Shown here in pieces: positions 16,338 through 24,549 of a stretch of DNA of 64,000 nucleotides (the first letter of the stretch is position 1; each line of letters starts with the position of its first letter). Origin of the DNA: Polyangiaceae bacterium (GTDB lineage: Bacteria > Myxococcota_A > Polyangia > Polyangiales > Polyangiaceae); NCBI GenBank assembly GCA_019637265.1, contig JAHBVY010000007.1:1-64000 (forward strand), in the 5' to 3' direction. A program made the translations under genes and the position numbers. The notes beneath the pieces are model-generated. The model saw only the letters and a list, made by a program, of their open reading frames with translations. It did not search any database and was not told the origin of the DNA.

Positions 16338-17657
16338 TCAATAGCCGCGGCGGGCCACGGCGCGATCACCGGGCACCAGCTCACGGTGCGACACCGTCAC
16401 GACCGCGATGGAGCTGTCCTTCCTGGTGCGCAGGATGCGGATCTCCCCCATGATTTCCTCGGGGAAAGTCTGCTCATCACCGCCGAGCGGCGTGGGCTCC
16501 ACCTCCACCCCCTCCGCCGTCTCCAGCACCAGGCGATCGCGCGCCATGCGCGTGGAGGTCTTGAGCGAGCGGCGCCAGGTGTCGCCGCGGCGCACCACGA
16601 GCAGGCGATTGCCCGCCATCAGGCCGTCCTTCTCGCCACGATCGATGAACACGATCTGGTGCTGAGCCATGAACACGTGGGGATAAACGCTGGTCAGGAT
16701 CCGCGCCCACAGGTCCACCTGATTGGTGCGCGGCGGCACCACGTCGAAGCGCCGCCCCACGGGGCCCACCCGCGTCCCACGCTCGATCACGTCGAGGGAC
16801 TCCACGATGACGCCGCGCGCCACGCGCGTCTTGGGATCCCACTGGGTGATCTTCACGCTGCCCTTGATCGCGACGATGGCGCCCTTCGGGCGCCGCGCGC
16901 CCGGCACACGCTCCGGGGTGCGCACCTCACGGAACAGGGTGAGCAGCTGACCTGTCTTCAGCTCGACGCCCTTGCGCATCACCAGGTACACGTGGTTGCC
17001 GTCGGAGAGCAGCATCTGGTCTTCGCTGGCGCCCACCAGCTCACCCCAGACGTCCCGCTTCGGGTCGTCGATGTAGCCCTGATCGCGCAGGAAGATAGTG
17101 TTCGCGGGCACGCTGGTCCGGCGATCGATGAAGCCGCTCACCGCCGTCGGGCCGCCACCCCCGAGCCGCATGCGGATCTGGTCGCCGGGGTAAATCCAGT
17201 GGGGGTTCTGGATCTGCGGGTTGTAGCTCCAGAGCCGCGGCCAGTGATGGGGGTTGCGGTAATACTCCGAGCTCAGGCCCCACAGCGTGTCGCCGCGGCG
17301 CACCACGTGGACCTCCGGCACCCCCATGCGGTAAGTGCTCATGACCACCTCGCTGCCCTTGTTTCCGCGCAGCGTCTCCCCGCCGCTGCCCGGCCGGCTC
17401 AAATCGAAGCCATCGCTCGAGCGCGAGATGTCGCCCACCGCGCGGCTGCTCGAAGGCAGGTGCCCCTCGAGCTGGGTGCCTGGCGGTGGATACCCCGGCG
17501 CCACGTAGGTGGAGCTGGTGCTGACCGAGGGCGGCGTCACGGTGACGGTGGTCGTCTCGCCGTCTTGGGCCAGGCCCTCACCGACGACGAGCAGGCTGGT
17601 GGCGCCGAGGCCGAGGCTCCCGACCAGGCGAACGATGCGTGCAGACTTCCGGCTCAT
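16338..17657 (-). CDS. LysM-domain periplasmic protein, 439 aa
   Basis: A signal peptide at about 10-31 (LVGSLGLGATSLLVVGEGLA) is followed by a Thr/Ser/Pro linker and one LysM domain at about 116-164 (VHVVRRGDTLWGLSSEYYRN ... WPRLWSYNPQIQNPHWIYPG), which binds peptidoglycan. The long C-terminal region (about 180-439; VFIDRGEKDGLMAGNRLLV, MGEIRILRTRKDSSIAVV) looks beta-rich and is not a known enzyme. It starts at ATG 17657 after CAGGAGAGAGA. The upstream lipoprotein gene ends 22 bases away, so the two probably form one envelope operon. Confidence 0.88.
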   Translation of the reverse strand: MSRKSARIVRLVGSLGLGATSLLVVGEGLAQDGETTTVTVTPPSVSTSSTYVAPGYPPPGTQLEGHLPSSSRAVGDISRSSDGFDLSRPGSGGETLRGNKGSEVVMSTYRMGVPEVHVVRRGDTLWGLSSEYYRNPHHWPRLWSYNPQIQNPHWIYPGDQIRMRLGGGGPTAVSGFIDRRTSVPANTIFLRDQGYIDDPKRDVWGELVGASEDQMLLSDGNHVYLVMRKGVELKTGQLLTLFREVRTPERVPGARRPKGAIVAIKGSVKITQWDPKTRVARGVIVESLDVIERGTRVGPVGRRFDVVPPRTNQVDLWARILTSVYPHVFMAQHQIVFIDRGEKDGLMAGNRLLVVRRGDTWRRSLKTSTRMARDRLVLETAEGVEVEPTPLGGDEQTFPEEIMGEIRILRTRKDSSIAVVTVSHRELVPGDRAVARRGY

Positions 17658-17679
17658 GTCTCTCTCCTGAAGGGACTGC

Positions 17680-18087
17680 TCACCTTGCCGCCGCGGAGGA
17701 GCCGAGCGGCGCCTCGTCGGCTTCATCATGACCCACATCGGAATCGGAGGGGCTCAGCCGCACCACCTTGAGCCGCGGGCGCTCGTCTTGCTCCGGCTCC
17801 TCGGCGTCCTCGGCGGCGCGCTCACTTCGCGCCTTGCTGCGCTGGACCTCCATCGCCATCAGTCGCTCCTCCAGGTGATCTTGCGCGCCTTGCAGCGACG
17901 TCACCTGCTCCCGGAGGCTGCTGATCTCGCGCTTCAGGGCGTCTTGGTTGCCCCCACAAGCCACCGAGAGCCCGCACGCGAGCAGCGAGCCAACGAGGAG
18001 CCTGCTGGGCGCGCCGCGCCGCGCCCCCCGGGTGAGCCCAGGGCGGGCGGGGGTAATGGCGGGAGGAAACACGAGAGAGGGGCGCAT
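17680..18087 (-). CDS. Coiled-coil lipoprotein, 135 aa
   Basis: The basic N terminus and hydrophobic stretch LLVGSLLACGLSVAC end in a lipobox with Cys44. A coiled coil follows (about 50-85: LKREISSLREQVTSLQGAQ and HLEERLMAMEV), then an acidic, disordered tail (ERAAEDAEEPEQDERP). It resembles small envelope coiled-coil lipoproteins. It is first in an apparent operon with the LysM protein. TAGGGT stands eight bases before ATG 18087 and there is no Shine-Dalgarno site. Confidence 0.75.
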   Translation of the reverse strand: MRPSLVFPPAITPARPGLTRGARRGAPSRLLVGSLLACGLSVACGGNQDALKREISSLREQVTSLQGAQDHLEERLMAMEVQRSKARSERAAEDAEEPEQDERPRLKVVRLSPSDSDVGHDEADEAPLGSSAAAR

Positions 18088-18095
18088 GTCACCCC

Positions 18096-18101
18096 ACCCT
18101 A
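18096..18101 (-). promoter_or_regulatory. TANNNT box (TAGGGT) 8 nt before ATG 18087
   Basis: Minus-strand TAGGGT, candidate -10 of the lipoprotein-LysM operon. It faces a second box (18142-18147) driving the divergent gene; the two starts are only 66 bases apart. Confidence 0.45.
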
Positions 18102-18141
18102 GCCAGAGGAAAAGCTAGAGGCCCAGTTTCAGGCGCCATGT

Positions 18142-18147
18142 TACTCT
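18142..18147 (+). promoter_or_regulatory. TANNNT box (TACTCT) 6 nt before GTG 18154
   Basis: TACTCT ends six bases before GTG 18154; no Shine-Dalgarno site. Candidate -10 of a leaderless mRNA. Confidence 0.5.
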
Positions 18148-18153
18148 CCCCGG

Positions 18154-19353
18154 GTGCACGCCATACGTCGTGGGCGCCAAGCTGCCTCCCGCTCACCGCT
18201 CGAAGGCGACCCATCCGTCCGAAGCCAGCGCCACCCGGCGCCGCGCCACGCGGCCGCCAACAAGGCGGCGCTCGCGTGGTCATTTGCGTCTCTCCTCGGC
18301 GTCGCCTGTAGCGAGCCCTTCGAATCCTCGAGGGACGGCGGGGCAGCGGGCGTCGCCGGCAGCGCGACCGGCGGGGTCAGCGGCAGCGGAGGCGCGGCCG
18401 GTGGAGGCAGCGGCAGCGGAGGCGCGGCGGGCTCGGGTGGCTCCGTAGGCGGAGCCGCTGGGGGTGCCTCCGGCGCTGGAGGGAGCCCCACCAGCCCCCA
18501 CTGTAACGGCGCGGGGCGCATCCTGTTTCACGTCCACTCGACTGAGAGCTCCGGGGGCTCCGCACACTCCACGGTGTACAGCGTGTGCCCTGACGGCACC
18601 ACCCTCCAACGCCTGTTGCCAGACGGCGAGGGGTTCGACACCAGCCCCAGCTGGCACCCAGACGGCGAGCGGGTGCTCTTCCTGCGTCGGCACCAGAGTG
18701 CGGGAGAGAGTGAGGTGTTGATCCAACGGCTAGCAGGAGGCGCCCCCACGTCTCTGCATCAGGAGAGCAGCCGCCTCAACCTGCCCCTGTATTCGCCTGA
18801 CGGCGAATGGATCGCGTTCATGCGCTATTCCACGAGCTCACCCACCAAGCTGATGGTCATCGAGGTGAACGCGCAAGACTCCAGCCCGACGCGCCTCACC
18901 ACCTCGGCGGACGGAGTCGGCGATGAGGGTGCGTTCAGCTGGGTCGACGATGAGCGCGTGGTGATGCGCTTTGGCCCCGAGCCCGCGCGCCACGTGAGGC
19001 TGTTCCGGCGAGGTCATGGCTTCACGGATCTCGCCGGGCCACACGCCTTCACCCCCGCGGCGTCTCCGCACCACGAGACGATCGTGTTCGCCTATCAACC
19101 CGACTCGAGCCAGCCTTCGGAGTTGTGGCAAGTCAACCTGACTGATGGGCAACCCGCGGCGCTCGCGGACCCGCCCGTGGTGGGCTACGTGCCCTGCTGG
19201 GGGCCGGGCGGCAGCCGAATCGCGTTCGTCGAGCAGGAGACGGACAAGCTCATGATCGTCGACTACCCGGTCACGGGGCCCCCACGAGAGGTCCCGCTCG
19301 GCGTGCTGAACTCGGAGGGGACGGTCGTCCTCTCCCCCGGCTGCTGGAGGTGA
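18154..19353 (+). CDS. PD40/TolB-like beta-propeller lipoprotein with Gly/Ser linker
   Basis: A signal sequence with lipobox LLGVAC (Cys52) is followed by a Gly/Ser/Ala linker (about 60-112, SGSGGAAGGGSGSGG-type). The C-terminal domain contains PD40 (TolB/WD40-like) blades: GFDTSPSWHPDGERVLFLRR, LPLYSPDGEWIAFMRY and YVPCWGPGGSRIAFV. Such proteins sit at the cell surface or outer membrane and bind protein or glycan partners; no catalytic motif is seen. Start GTG 18154. The long linker is typical of myxobacterial surface lipoproteins and recurs in the vWA lipoprotein at 62.1 kb. Confidence 0.85.
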   Translation: MHAIRRGRQAASRSPLEGDPSVRSQRHPAPRHAAANKAALAWSFASLLGVACSEPFESSRDGGAAGVAGSATGGVSGSGGAAGGGSGSGGAAGSGGSVGGAAGGASGAGGSPTSPHCNGAGRILFHVHSTESSGGSAHSTVYSVCPDGTTLQRLLPDGEGFDTSPSWHPDGERVLFLRRHQSAGESEVLIQRLAGGAPTSLHQESSRLNLPLYSPDGEWIAFMRYSTSSPTKLMVIEVNAQDSSPTRLTTSADGVGDEGAFSWVDDERVVMRFGPEPARHVRLFRRGHGFTDLAGPHAFTPAASPHHETIVFAYQPDSSQPSELWQVNLTDGQPAALADPPVVGYVPCWGPGGSRIAFVEQETDKLMIVDYPVTGPPREVPLGVLNSEGTVVLSPGCWR

Positions 19354-19452
19354 AGCGACCCCTCGAGCGTCGAGTGACCTGATGGCCGCCTCGTACGGCC
19401 CGCGTCGCGTCGTTCGCACCAACTGCCGCTGGACGCGCCCCCATGCGACGGC

Positions 19453-19458
19453 TAGCCT
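19453..19458 (+). promoter_or_regulatory. TANNNT box (TAGCCT) 9 nt before pssA GTG
   Basis: TAGCCT, nine bases before GTG 19468; no Shine-Dalgarno site. Confidence 0.4.
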
Positions 19459-19467
19459 CTTCACACC

Positions 19468-20319
19468 GTGGGGCCCAACCGCAAGCCCAGCAGTCGTGCG
19501 CGCCGGCTCCGGCGCCTCGACCTGAAGAAGACGCTGTTCGTCTTACCGAACGCCATCACCCTGGCGAGCATCTTCTGCGGCTTCAACGCGATCCTCATCG
19601 TCTCCACGGAGAGCCCCAGCGGGTCGGACTTCTATAAGGCAGCGATGCTGCTCATCTTCGCGATGTTCTTCGACCTGCTCGACGGGCGGGTCGCGCGCAT
19701 GACGAAGACGCAGAGCGCGTTCGGCCTGCAAATCGACTCGCTGGCGGACATCGTGAGCTTCGGCGTGGCGCCGAGCGTGCTCGTCTACAAATGGTCGCTC
19801 AACCACTTCCCCACCGCGGGCGTGCTGGCGGCCTTCTTGTTCACCGCGTGCGGCGCGATCCGGCTGGCGCGCTTCAACGTGCTCAGCTCCGATCCGTCGG
19901 GCACCCCGGTGAAGCCGGGGAAGTACGTGACGGGGCTGCCCATCCCACCGGCGAGCGGCGTGCTCATCACCCTGGTGGTCGCGAACCACGCGGCGGGCGG
20001 CGCGCTCGGGGGCGCGGAGTACGCCTTGCTCATCATGGGCGTCACCGTGGGGCTCAGCCTGCTGATGGTGAGCAACATCCAGTTCCGCTCCTTCAAAGAT
20101 CTCTCCCTCACCCCCGCCACGGTGATGTTCGTGCTGTTCATCATCGGCTCCAGCGCGGTGGTCTGGCAGCGCTACGAGCCGCCGTTCGTGCTGGTGTGGC
20201 TGCTCTCCATCTACATCGCGATCGGTATCTTGGAGTGGCTGCGCTCGTTGCCAGGCCGCGTGCGTGAGGCGCGGTTGGGCGCTTCGGAGCGCACCGAGCC
20301 GGAGGGGCCCGCAGACTGA
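19468..20319 (+). CDS. pssA: CDP-diacylglycerol--serine O-phosphatidyltransferase
   Basis: Integral membrane enzyme making phosphatidylserine from CDP-diacylglycerol and serine, leading to phosphatidylethanolamine. The CDP-alcohol phosphotransferase signature DGxxARx8GxxxDxxxD is complete (Asp72, Gly73, Ala76, Arg77, Gly86, Asp90, Asp94). LPNAITLASIFCGFNAI precedes it, as in the PssA subfamily, and about eight hydrophobic segments fill the 283 residues. Start GTG 19468. No psd gene is adjacent; a thioredoxin-fold lipoprotein gene follows. Confidence 0.93.
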   Translation: MGPNRKPSSRARRLRRLDLKKTLFVLPNAITLASIFCGFNAILIVSTESPSGSDFYKAAMLLIFAMFFDLLDGRVARMTKTQSAFGLQIDSLADIVSFGVAPSVLVYKWSLNHFPTAGVLAAFLFTACGAIRLARFNVLSSDPSGTPVKPGKYVTGLPIPPASGVLITLVVANHAAGGALGGAEYALLIMGVTVGLSLLMVSNIQFRSFKDLSLTPATVMFVLFIIGSSAVVWQRYEPPFVLVWLLSIYIAIGILEWLRSLPGRVREARLGASERTEPEGPAD

Positions 20320-20409
20320 GCAGCGTCGCGGCAGGTCGACGCACCTCGGGACTCGAGCTTCGCCGCCCTCCACGTGACACGCGCCGCTGTTTGGCTCATG
20401 TTCGCTGGC

Positions 20410-21246
20410 ATGCCCCGCTCTCCCACCCAGCCTTCGAATCCCCGGTGGCCCCGCCCCGGGCGGCCCGGGCTTCCCAGGTTGAACCGCGCAGGAAGGTATG
20501 CCTCCCTGCTGATAGGAGGAGGGCGCGCCTCCCTGCTGACCGGGCTGACGTCAGCGATCCTGCTCGTGGGTTGGGGGGTTGGTTGCGCCGAGCAGGCGCC
20601 CCACGGTGACACAGACCCCGGGGCCCCAACGAGCGGTCAGCTCCCGGACTTCGAGCTGCGCGACGACACCGAGGGGTTGCTCATCACCTGGCTCGACTCC
20701 AAGGGTGAGTTCCACGTCGTCCAGCGCCTGTCGGAGGTGCCCGAGGGGCACCGCGACCGCGTGCGGGTGGTCTCGTCGAGCGTGAGCGCCGGCCACGGGG
20801 CGCTGCTCTACGTGGCCGACCTGACGCGCAAGGGCCCCGATGGGCGTTACCACGTGGAGACGATGCCGCGCTCGGCGTGGGACGAGCTGGGGGCGAGCCG
20901 CCGGCGCAAGCGCCTGGAGGCGCTCGCGCCCAGCGCCTCCGCGGCGGCGCCGGCGCCCAGCGGGGTGCCGGCAGGTGCGCTGACTGCAATCGTCTATGGA
21001 GCTGACTGGTGCAAGCCCTGCTTCCAGGCGGAGGCGCACCTCAAGCAACGCGGGGTGAAGGTGATCCACAAGGACATCGAGCGCGACCCGAGCGCCGCGC
21101 AGGAGATGCAGCAGAAGCTCCAGCGCTCGGGGCTCGGTCAGGGGTCGATCCCGATCATCGATCTCGGCGGGCGGCTGTTCAAAGGCTTCAGCCCGAGCGC
21201 GCTGGACCGCGCCATCGAGAGCCTGCGCCGGAGCGAGACGCTCTGA
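20410..21246 (+). CDS. Lipoprotein with thioredoxin/glutaredoxin-like CxxC domain
   Basis: The signal region LLTGLTSAILLVGWGVGC ends in a lipobox Cys. After a linker and a middle domain (LLITWLDSKGEFHVVQRLSE) comes a C-terminal thioredoxin-like fold: AIVYGADWCKPCFQAEAHLK with the redox pair CKPC, VKVIHKDIERDP, the cis-Pro loop GSIPIIDLGGRLFKG. It probably acts as a periplasmic thiol-disulfide protein. The start is unclear (GTG 20374, ATG 20398 or 20410, or TTG 20479, which would put the Cys at residue 36); none has a good Shine-Dalgarno site. A copy of the dispersed G-rich motif lies inside the signal-peptide coding region. Confidence 0.8.
   Translation: MPRSPTQPSNPRWPRPGRPGLPRLNRAGRYASLLIGGGRASLLTGLTSAILLVGWGVGCAEQAPHGDTDPGAPTSGQLPDFELRDDTEGLLITWLDSKGEFHVVQRLSEVPEGHRDRVRVVSSSVSAGHGALLYVADLTRKGPDGRYHVETMPRSAWDELGASRRRKRLEALAPSASAAAPAPSGVPAGALTAIVYGADWCKPCFQAEAHLKQRGVKVIHKDIERDPSAAQEMQQKLQRSGLGQGSIPIIDLGGRLFKGFSPSALDRAIESLRRSETL
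20568..20589 (+). repeat. Dispersed motif (G strand) inside a signal-peptide coding region
   Basis: GGGTTGGGGGGTTGGTTGCG encodes VGWGVG just before the lipobox Cys of the CxxC lipoprotein. Confidence 0.45.
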
Positions 21247-21302
21247 GCCTCACGGCCGGTAGCTCGGTGGGTGGAGCGCACTTCAGTGTCACAGAGAGAA
21301 TT

Positions 21303-21329
21303 GCCAAACCCCCAAAACCCCCAAGCCCC
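21303..21329 (+). repeat. Dispersed C/A motif, near-consensus copy
   Basis: Starts GCCAAACCCCCAAAACCCCC, 57 bases after the stop of the CxxC lipoprotein. It is the cleanest copy and a good search seed. Confidence 0.75.
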
Positions 21330-21426
21330 ACGCGCCATGGAAGGTGCGCGCTCAGGTGAAGGCTAGCGGGCCAAGCCAGGCAAGCTGAAGCGTCAATCGG
21401 GGTCGCCGCGATGGGAGCTGGCGCGC

Positions 21427-21432
21427 TATGCT
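21427..21432 (+). promoter_or_regulatory. TANNNT box (TATGCT) before bpt
   Basis: TATGCT lies 13 bases before GTG 21446, favouring that start over ATG 21428, which is inside the box. Confidence 0.4.
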
Positions 21433-21445
21433 CTGGGGCGTCGCT

Positions 21446-22180
21446 GTGAGCGTCCCCCGCATCATCCCTGGGCAGCCCGCCGAGGTGGTGGTCTACGACC
21501 AACCCTCCCGCTGCCCCTACCTCCCGAACAAGCTCGCTCGGATGCCCATGCGGCTCCCCACGCGCAGCCTGCGCCGGGCGGAGTTCAATCAACGGCTGGA
21601 GGAGGGAGACCGCCGTCAGGGCTTGCTGCTCTACCGCCCGAGCTGCCCCAGCTGCCACGCGTGCATCCCGCTCAGGATCAGCCTCGCAGAGTATCAGCTC
21701 ACCCGCGGCCAGCGCCGCGTGCAGCGCCGCGGAGAACGCGAGCTACGCGTGGAGCTGGGCCCGCTGATGGCCGACGAGCGGCGCGTGGAGCTCTACAACA
21801 CCCACAAGTCGCAGCGCGGCCTCGAGACCCACGGCCCCAGCACCGAGGACGACTACCGCGAGTTCCTGGTGCACACCTGCGCCGAGAGCTTCGAGATCCG
21901 CACCTACCACCAGGAGCACCTGGTCGGCGTCGCCATCACGGATCGCGGCACGGACGCGCTGAGCGCGGTGTACACGTATTTCGATCCAGCCTTCAGCCGC
22001 TACAGCCTGGGCGTGTACTCCATCCTGACGCAGCTCGCGCTGTGCGAGCGCTGGCACCTCGACTACCTCTACTTGGGGCTCTACGTGAGCGGCTGCGCCG
22101 CCATGCGCTACAAGGCCACCTACCTCCCCCACGAGCGGCTGCTCGAAGGACGCTGGGTGCGCGTCGAACGACCCGAGTGA
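21446..22180 (+). CDS. bpt: Aspartate/glutamate leucyltransferase (N-end rule)
   Basis: Cytosolic aminoacyl-tRNA-protein transferase (ATE family) that attaches leucine from Leu-tRNA to proteins with N-terminal Asp or Glu, marking them for ClpAP. Family motifs: CPYLPNKLARMPMRLPTR, LLYRPSCPSCHACIPLRI with the conserved Cys cluster, THKSQRGLETHG, EHLVGVAITDR, YTYFDPAFSRYSLGVYSIL and YLYLGLYVSGCAAMRYKATY. GTG 21446 is preferred because TATGCT overlaps the alternative ATG 21428. It heads a plus-strand run with a PhyH-like gene, astB and a kinase-like gene. Confidence 0.93.
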   Translation: MSVPRIIPGQPAEVVVYDQPSRCPYLPNKLARMPMRLPTRSLRRAEFNQRLEEGDRRQGLLLYRPSCPSCHACIPLRISLAEYQLTRGQRRVQRRGERELRVELGPLMADERRVELYNTHKSQRGLETHGPSTEDDYREFLVHTCAESFEIRTYHQEHLVGVAITDRGTDALSAVYTYFDPAFSRYSLGVYSILTQLALCERWHLDYLYLGLYVSGCAAMRYKATYLPHERLLEGRWVRVERPE

Positions 22181-22308
22181 GCGCGCCGCGGCACCACGTC
22201 CGAATAACGCATTGCGTCGGTTTCGTCGCAGCGTCAGGCTTGCGTGGCTATCCGCCCTCGAATCGCACGAAACGAGCCCCACTCGACCGTGCGCCTGACC
22301 AAACCACC

Positions 22309-23211
22309 ATGCTGCAGCCCACCCCCGTCGAGCGCACCGTCGAGCCGCCATCGCACGGCGCCGCCAGCCTACCCCCCATCACCACGCGGTTTCAGCTCGG
22401 CGCGAGCCTGACCGACGAGCAGCAGCGCTTCCTCGACCACTACGGCTTCATCGTGTTCGCGGCGGTGGCCACCCCGAGTGAGGTGGCGCGCATCGCGGAC
22501 GAGCTGACCGCCATCGAGCAACGCTGGCTCGCGGAGGGGCGCGTGCAGGTGTACGGCATCCCCATCTTCAAGGGTGAGGGCGTGGACGGTCAGCCGTTCC
22601 TCCAGCGCATGCCCTTCACGTCGTGCTTCAGCGACTACCTCCACGACTTCCTGCGGGACCCTCGCTTCGAGCCGGTGCGGCGCGTGATCGGTGAGGACAC
22701 CCACGTGGGCGACCATGAGATGGATGGGCTGGTCGCCAACCGGAACCTCAACGTGCCAGGCAGCGCCTACCCGCGCCTCGGCTGGCACACGGACGGCCTG
22801 AGGGATCTGTTCTACCTCCGCGCCCCCAAGCGGATGCTGAACGTGGGGCTGCACCTCGATCGCGTGCGGCGGGAAGACGGCGGGCTGCGCATCATCCCCG
22901 GCAGCCACAAACAGGGCATGCTCGGCTTCCTATTTGGTAAGCCTTACTTCATCTCCCACGGGGTGGATCCGCGCGAGGTCGCCGTGGAGACGGAGCCAGG
23001 GGACCTGACGTTGCACGACGGGCGCACCTGGCACCGCGTCGCGCAGTCACCGCACGAGGGCGCGCGCAGCCTGCGCCGCACGCTGTATTTCCCCTACCTC
23101 ACGGAGCACTTCCCGCTGAAGGGGGAGGACAGCAAGGCGCCGCTCTACCATCACCTCGGGCGCGCGATGCGCGCGGGCAAGCGCCTCTCCCGGCGCCTGA
23201 GGCGACGCTAG
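22309..23211 (+). CDS. Phytanoyl-CoA dioxygenase (PhyH) family protein
   Basis: Fe(II)/2-oxoglutarate-dependent hydroxylase of unknown substrate, 300 residues. The iron triad is visible as HxD (His160, Asp162 in GWHTDGL) and His242 (GRTWHRVA), with the 2-oxoglutarate-binding Arg probably in the following SLRRTLYF. Other family features: FLDHYGFIVF, LNVGLHLDRV, GGLRIIPGSHKQGML and PGDLTLHDGR. ATG 22309 is chosen since the open frame further upstream overlaps bpt. It ends 3 bases before astB, so the two are co-transcribed; a link to arginine or succinylarginine metabolism is conceivable but unproven. Confidence 0.88.
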   Translation: MLQPTPVERTVEPPSHGAASLPPITTRFQLGASLTDEQQRFLDHYGFIVFAAVATPSEVARIADELTAIEQRWLAEGRVQVYGIPIFKGEGVDGQPFLQRMPFTSCFSDYLHDFLRDPRFEPVRRVIGEDTHVGDHEMDGLVANRNLNVPGSAYPRLGWHTDGLRDLFYLRAPKRMLNVGLHLDRVRREDGGLRIIPGSHKQGMLGFLFGKPYFISHGVDPREVAVETEPGDLTLHDGRTWHRVAQSPHEGARSLRRTLYFPYLTEHFPLKGEDSKAPLYHHLGRAMRAGKRLSRRLRRR

Positions 23212-23214
23212 CCC

Positions 23215-24549
23215 GTGAGCCTCGAGCTGAGCTTCGATGGCCTCCCCGGGCCGAGCCACAACTTCGCGGGCCTGAGCCCAGGCAACCTCGCCTCCACCGA
23301 GCACGCCGGGCAGGTGTCGAACCCGCGCGCGGCGGCGCTGCAAGGGCTGGCCAAGATGCGCTTCGTGCACGAGCTGGGCGTGCCCCAGGCGGTGCTGCCG
23401 CCGCACCCGAGGCCGCTCACCAGCGCGCTGCGCGCCTTGGGTTTCTCCGGTGACGACCGTGAGGTGCTCGCGGCCGCGGCCCACCACGACGAGCAGCTGC
23501 TCCGGCTCTGCTCCAGCGCCTCACCCATGTGGACCGCCAACGCGGCGACGGTGTCCCCCAGCGCGGACACCGCGGACTCCCGCGTGCACTTCACCGTCGC
23601 CAACCTGACGGCGATGTTTCATCGCAGCTTGGAAGCGAGCCTCACCGAGCGCGCGTTGCGCGTGGTGTTCGCCGACGAGGCGCGCTTCACGGTGCACTCG
23701 GCGCTGCCTGGCGGCGCGCACTTCGCCGACGAAGGCGCCGCCAACCACACGCGGCTCGTGAGCTCCTCCGGCGCGCGCGTGGAGCTGTTCGCTTGGGGGC
23801 GGCGCGCGCTGAGCGGCACGAGCGGAGAGCCCGCGCCAACGAAGCTGCCCGCGCGGCAGACCCTGGAGGCCTCACAAGCCGTCGCGCGCCTGCATCAGCT
23901 GGGTGACGTCGCGCTGTGTTGGCAGCAGGCGCCGCACGGCATCGACGCCGGGGCGTTCCACACCGACGTGCTCGCGGTGGGCTCTGGCTCGGTCTTGCTG
24001 CTGCACGAGGCGGCCTTCGTCGCACACGAGGCGCTGCTCGCCGAGCTCGGGCGGCGCCTGGGGCCGGAGTTTCGCTTCCACCTCGCGCGTGAAGCCGAGC
24101 TGCCAGTGACGAGCGCCGTGAAGGCCTACCCCTTCAACTCGCAGCTCGTCAGCCTACCTAACGGTCACGCGGCGATCATCGCGCCGCACGAGGCCGAGGT
24201 GGATCCTCACGCCAGCGCCTACCTCCGCCGCGTGGTGGAAGACGATCCATGGATCAGTCAGGTTCACTACCTGGATCTGAACCAGTCGATGAAGAACGGC
24301 GGCGGCCCCGCCTGCCTGCGCCTGCGCGTGCCGCTCACCGAGGAGGAGGCGAGTCACGTGGGTGGCCGCGTGCGGATCGACGCGGCGCTGCTCTCGGAGC
24401 TGGAGGCCTGGGTGACGCGTCACTACCGCGATCGGCTCACGCTGCGAGACCTCGCGGATCCAGCGTTCCTGACCGAAGTACAGACCGCGCTCGACGAGCT
24501 CACGCGCCTGCTCGAGCTCGGCTCTCTCTACCCCTTCCAACGGTCGTGA
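23215..24549 (+). CDS. astB: N-succinylarginine dihydrolase
   Basis: Second enzyme of the arginine succinyltransferase (AST) pathway, releasing CO2 and ammonia from N2-succinylarginine. The 444-residue length and motifs fit AstB: FDGLPGPSHNFAGLSPGNLAS, GLAKMRFVHELGVPQ, MWTANAATVSPSADT, HTDVLAVGSGSVLLLHE, YPFNSQLVSLP and LDLNQSMKNGGGPACLRLRV with the catalytic Cys367. GTG 23215. No astA, astC, astD or astE is here, which is unusual because AST genes normally cluster. It overlaps the next kinase-like gene by four bases (GTGA). Confidence 0.93.
   Translation: MSLELSFDGLPGPSHNFAGLSPGNLASTEHAGQVSNPRAAALQGLAKMRFVHELGVPQAVLPPHPRPLTSALRALGFSGDDREVLAAAAHHDEQLLRLCSSASPMWTANAATVSPSADTADSRVHFTVANLTAMFHRSLEASLTERALRVVFADEARFTVHSALPGGAHFADEGAANHTRLVSSSGARVELFAWGRRALSGTSGEPAPTKLPARQTLEASQAVARLHQLGDVALCWQQAPHGIDAGAFHTDVLAVGSGSVLLLHEAAFVAHEALLAELGRRLGPEFRFHLAREAELPVTSAVKAYPFNSQLVSLPNGHAAIIAPHEAEVDPHASAYLRRVVEDDPWISQVHYLDLNQSMKNGGGPACLRLRVPLTEEEASHVGGRVRIDAALLSELEAWVTRHYRDRLTLRDLADPAFLTEVQTALDELTRLLELGSLYPFQRS

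Noticed and set aside
21303..21329. C4A4-like motif as a ciliate-type telomere sequence
   Set aside because: Copies are single, internal and in both orientations; resemblance to CCCCAAAA telomeres is coincidental.
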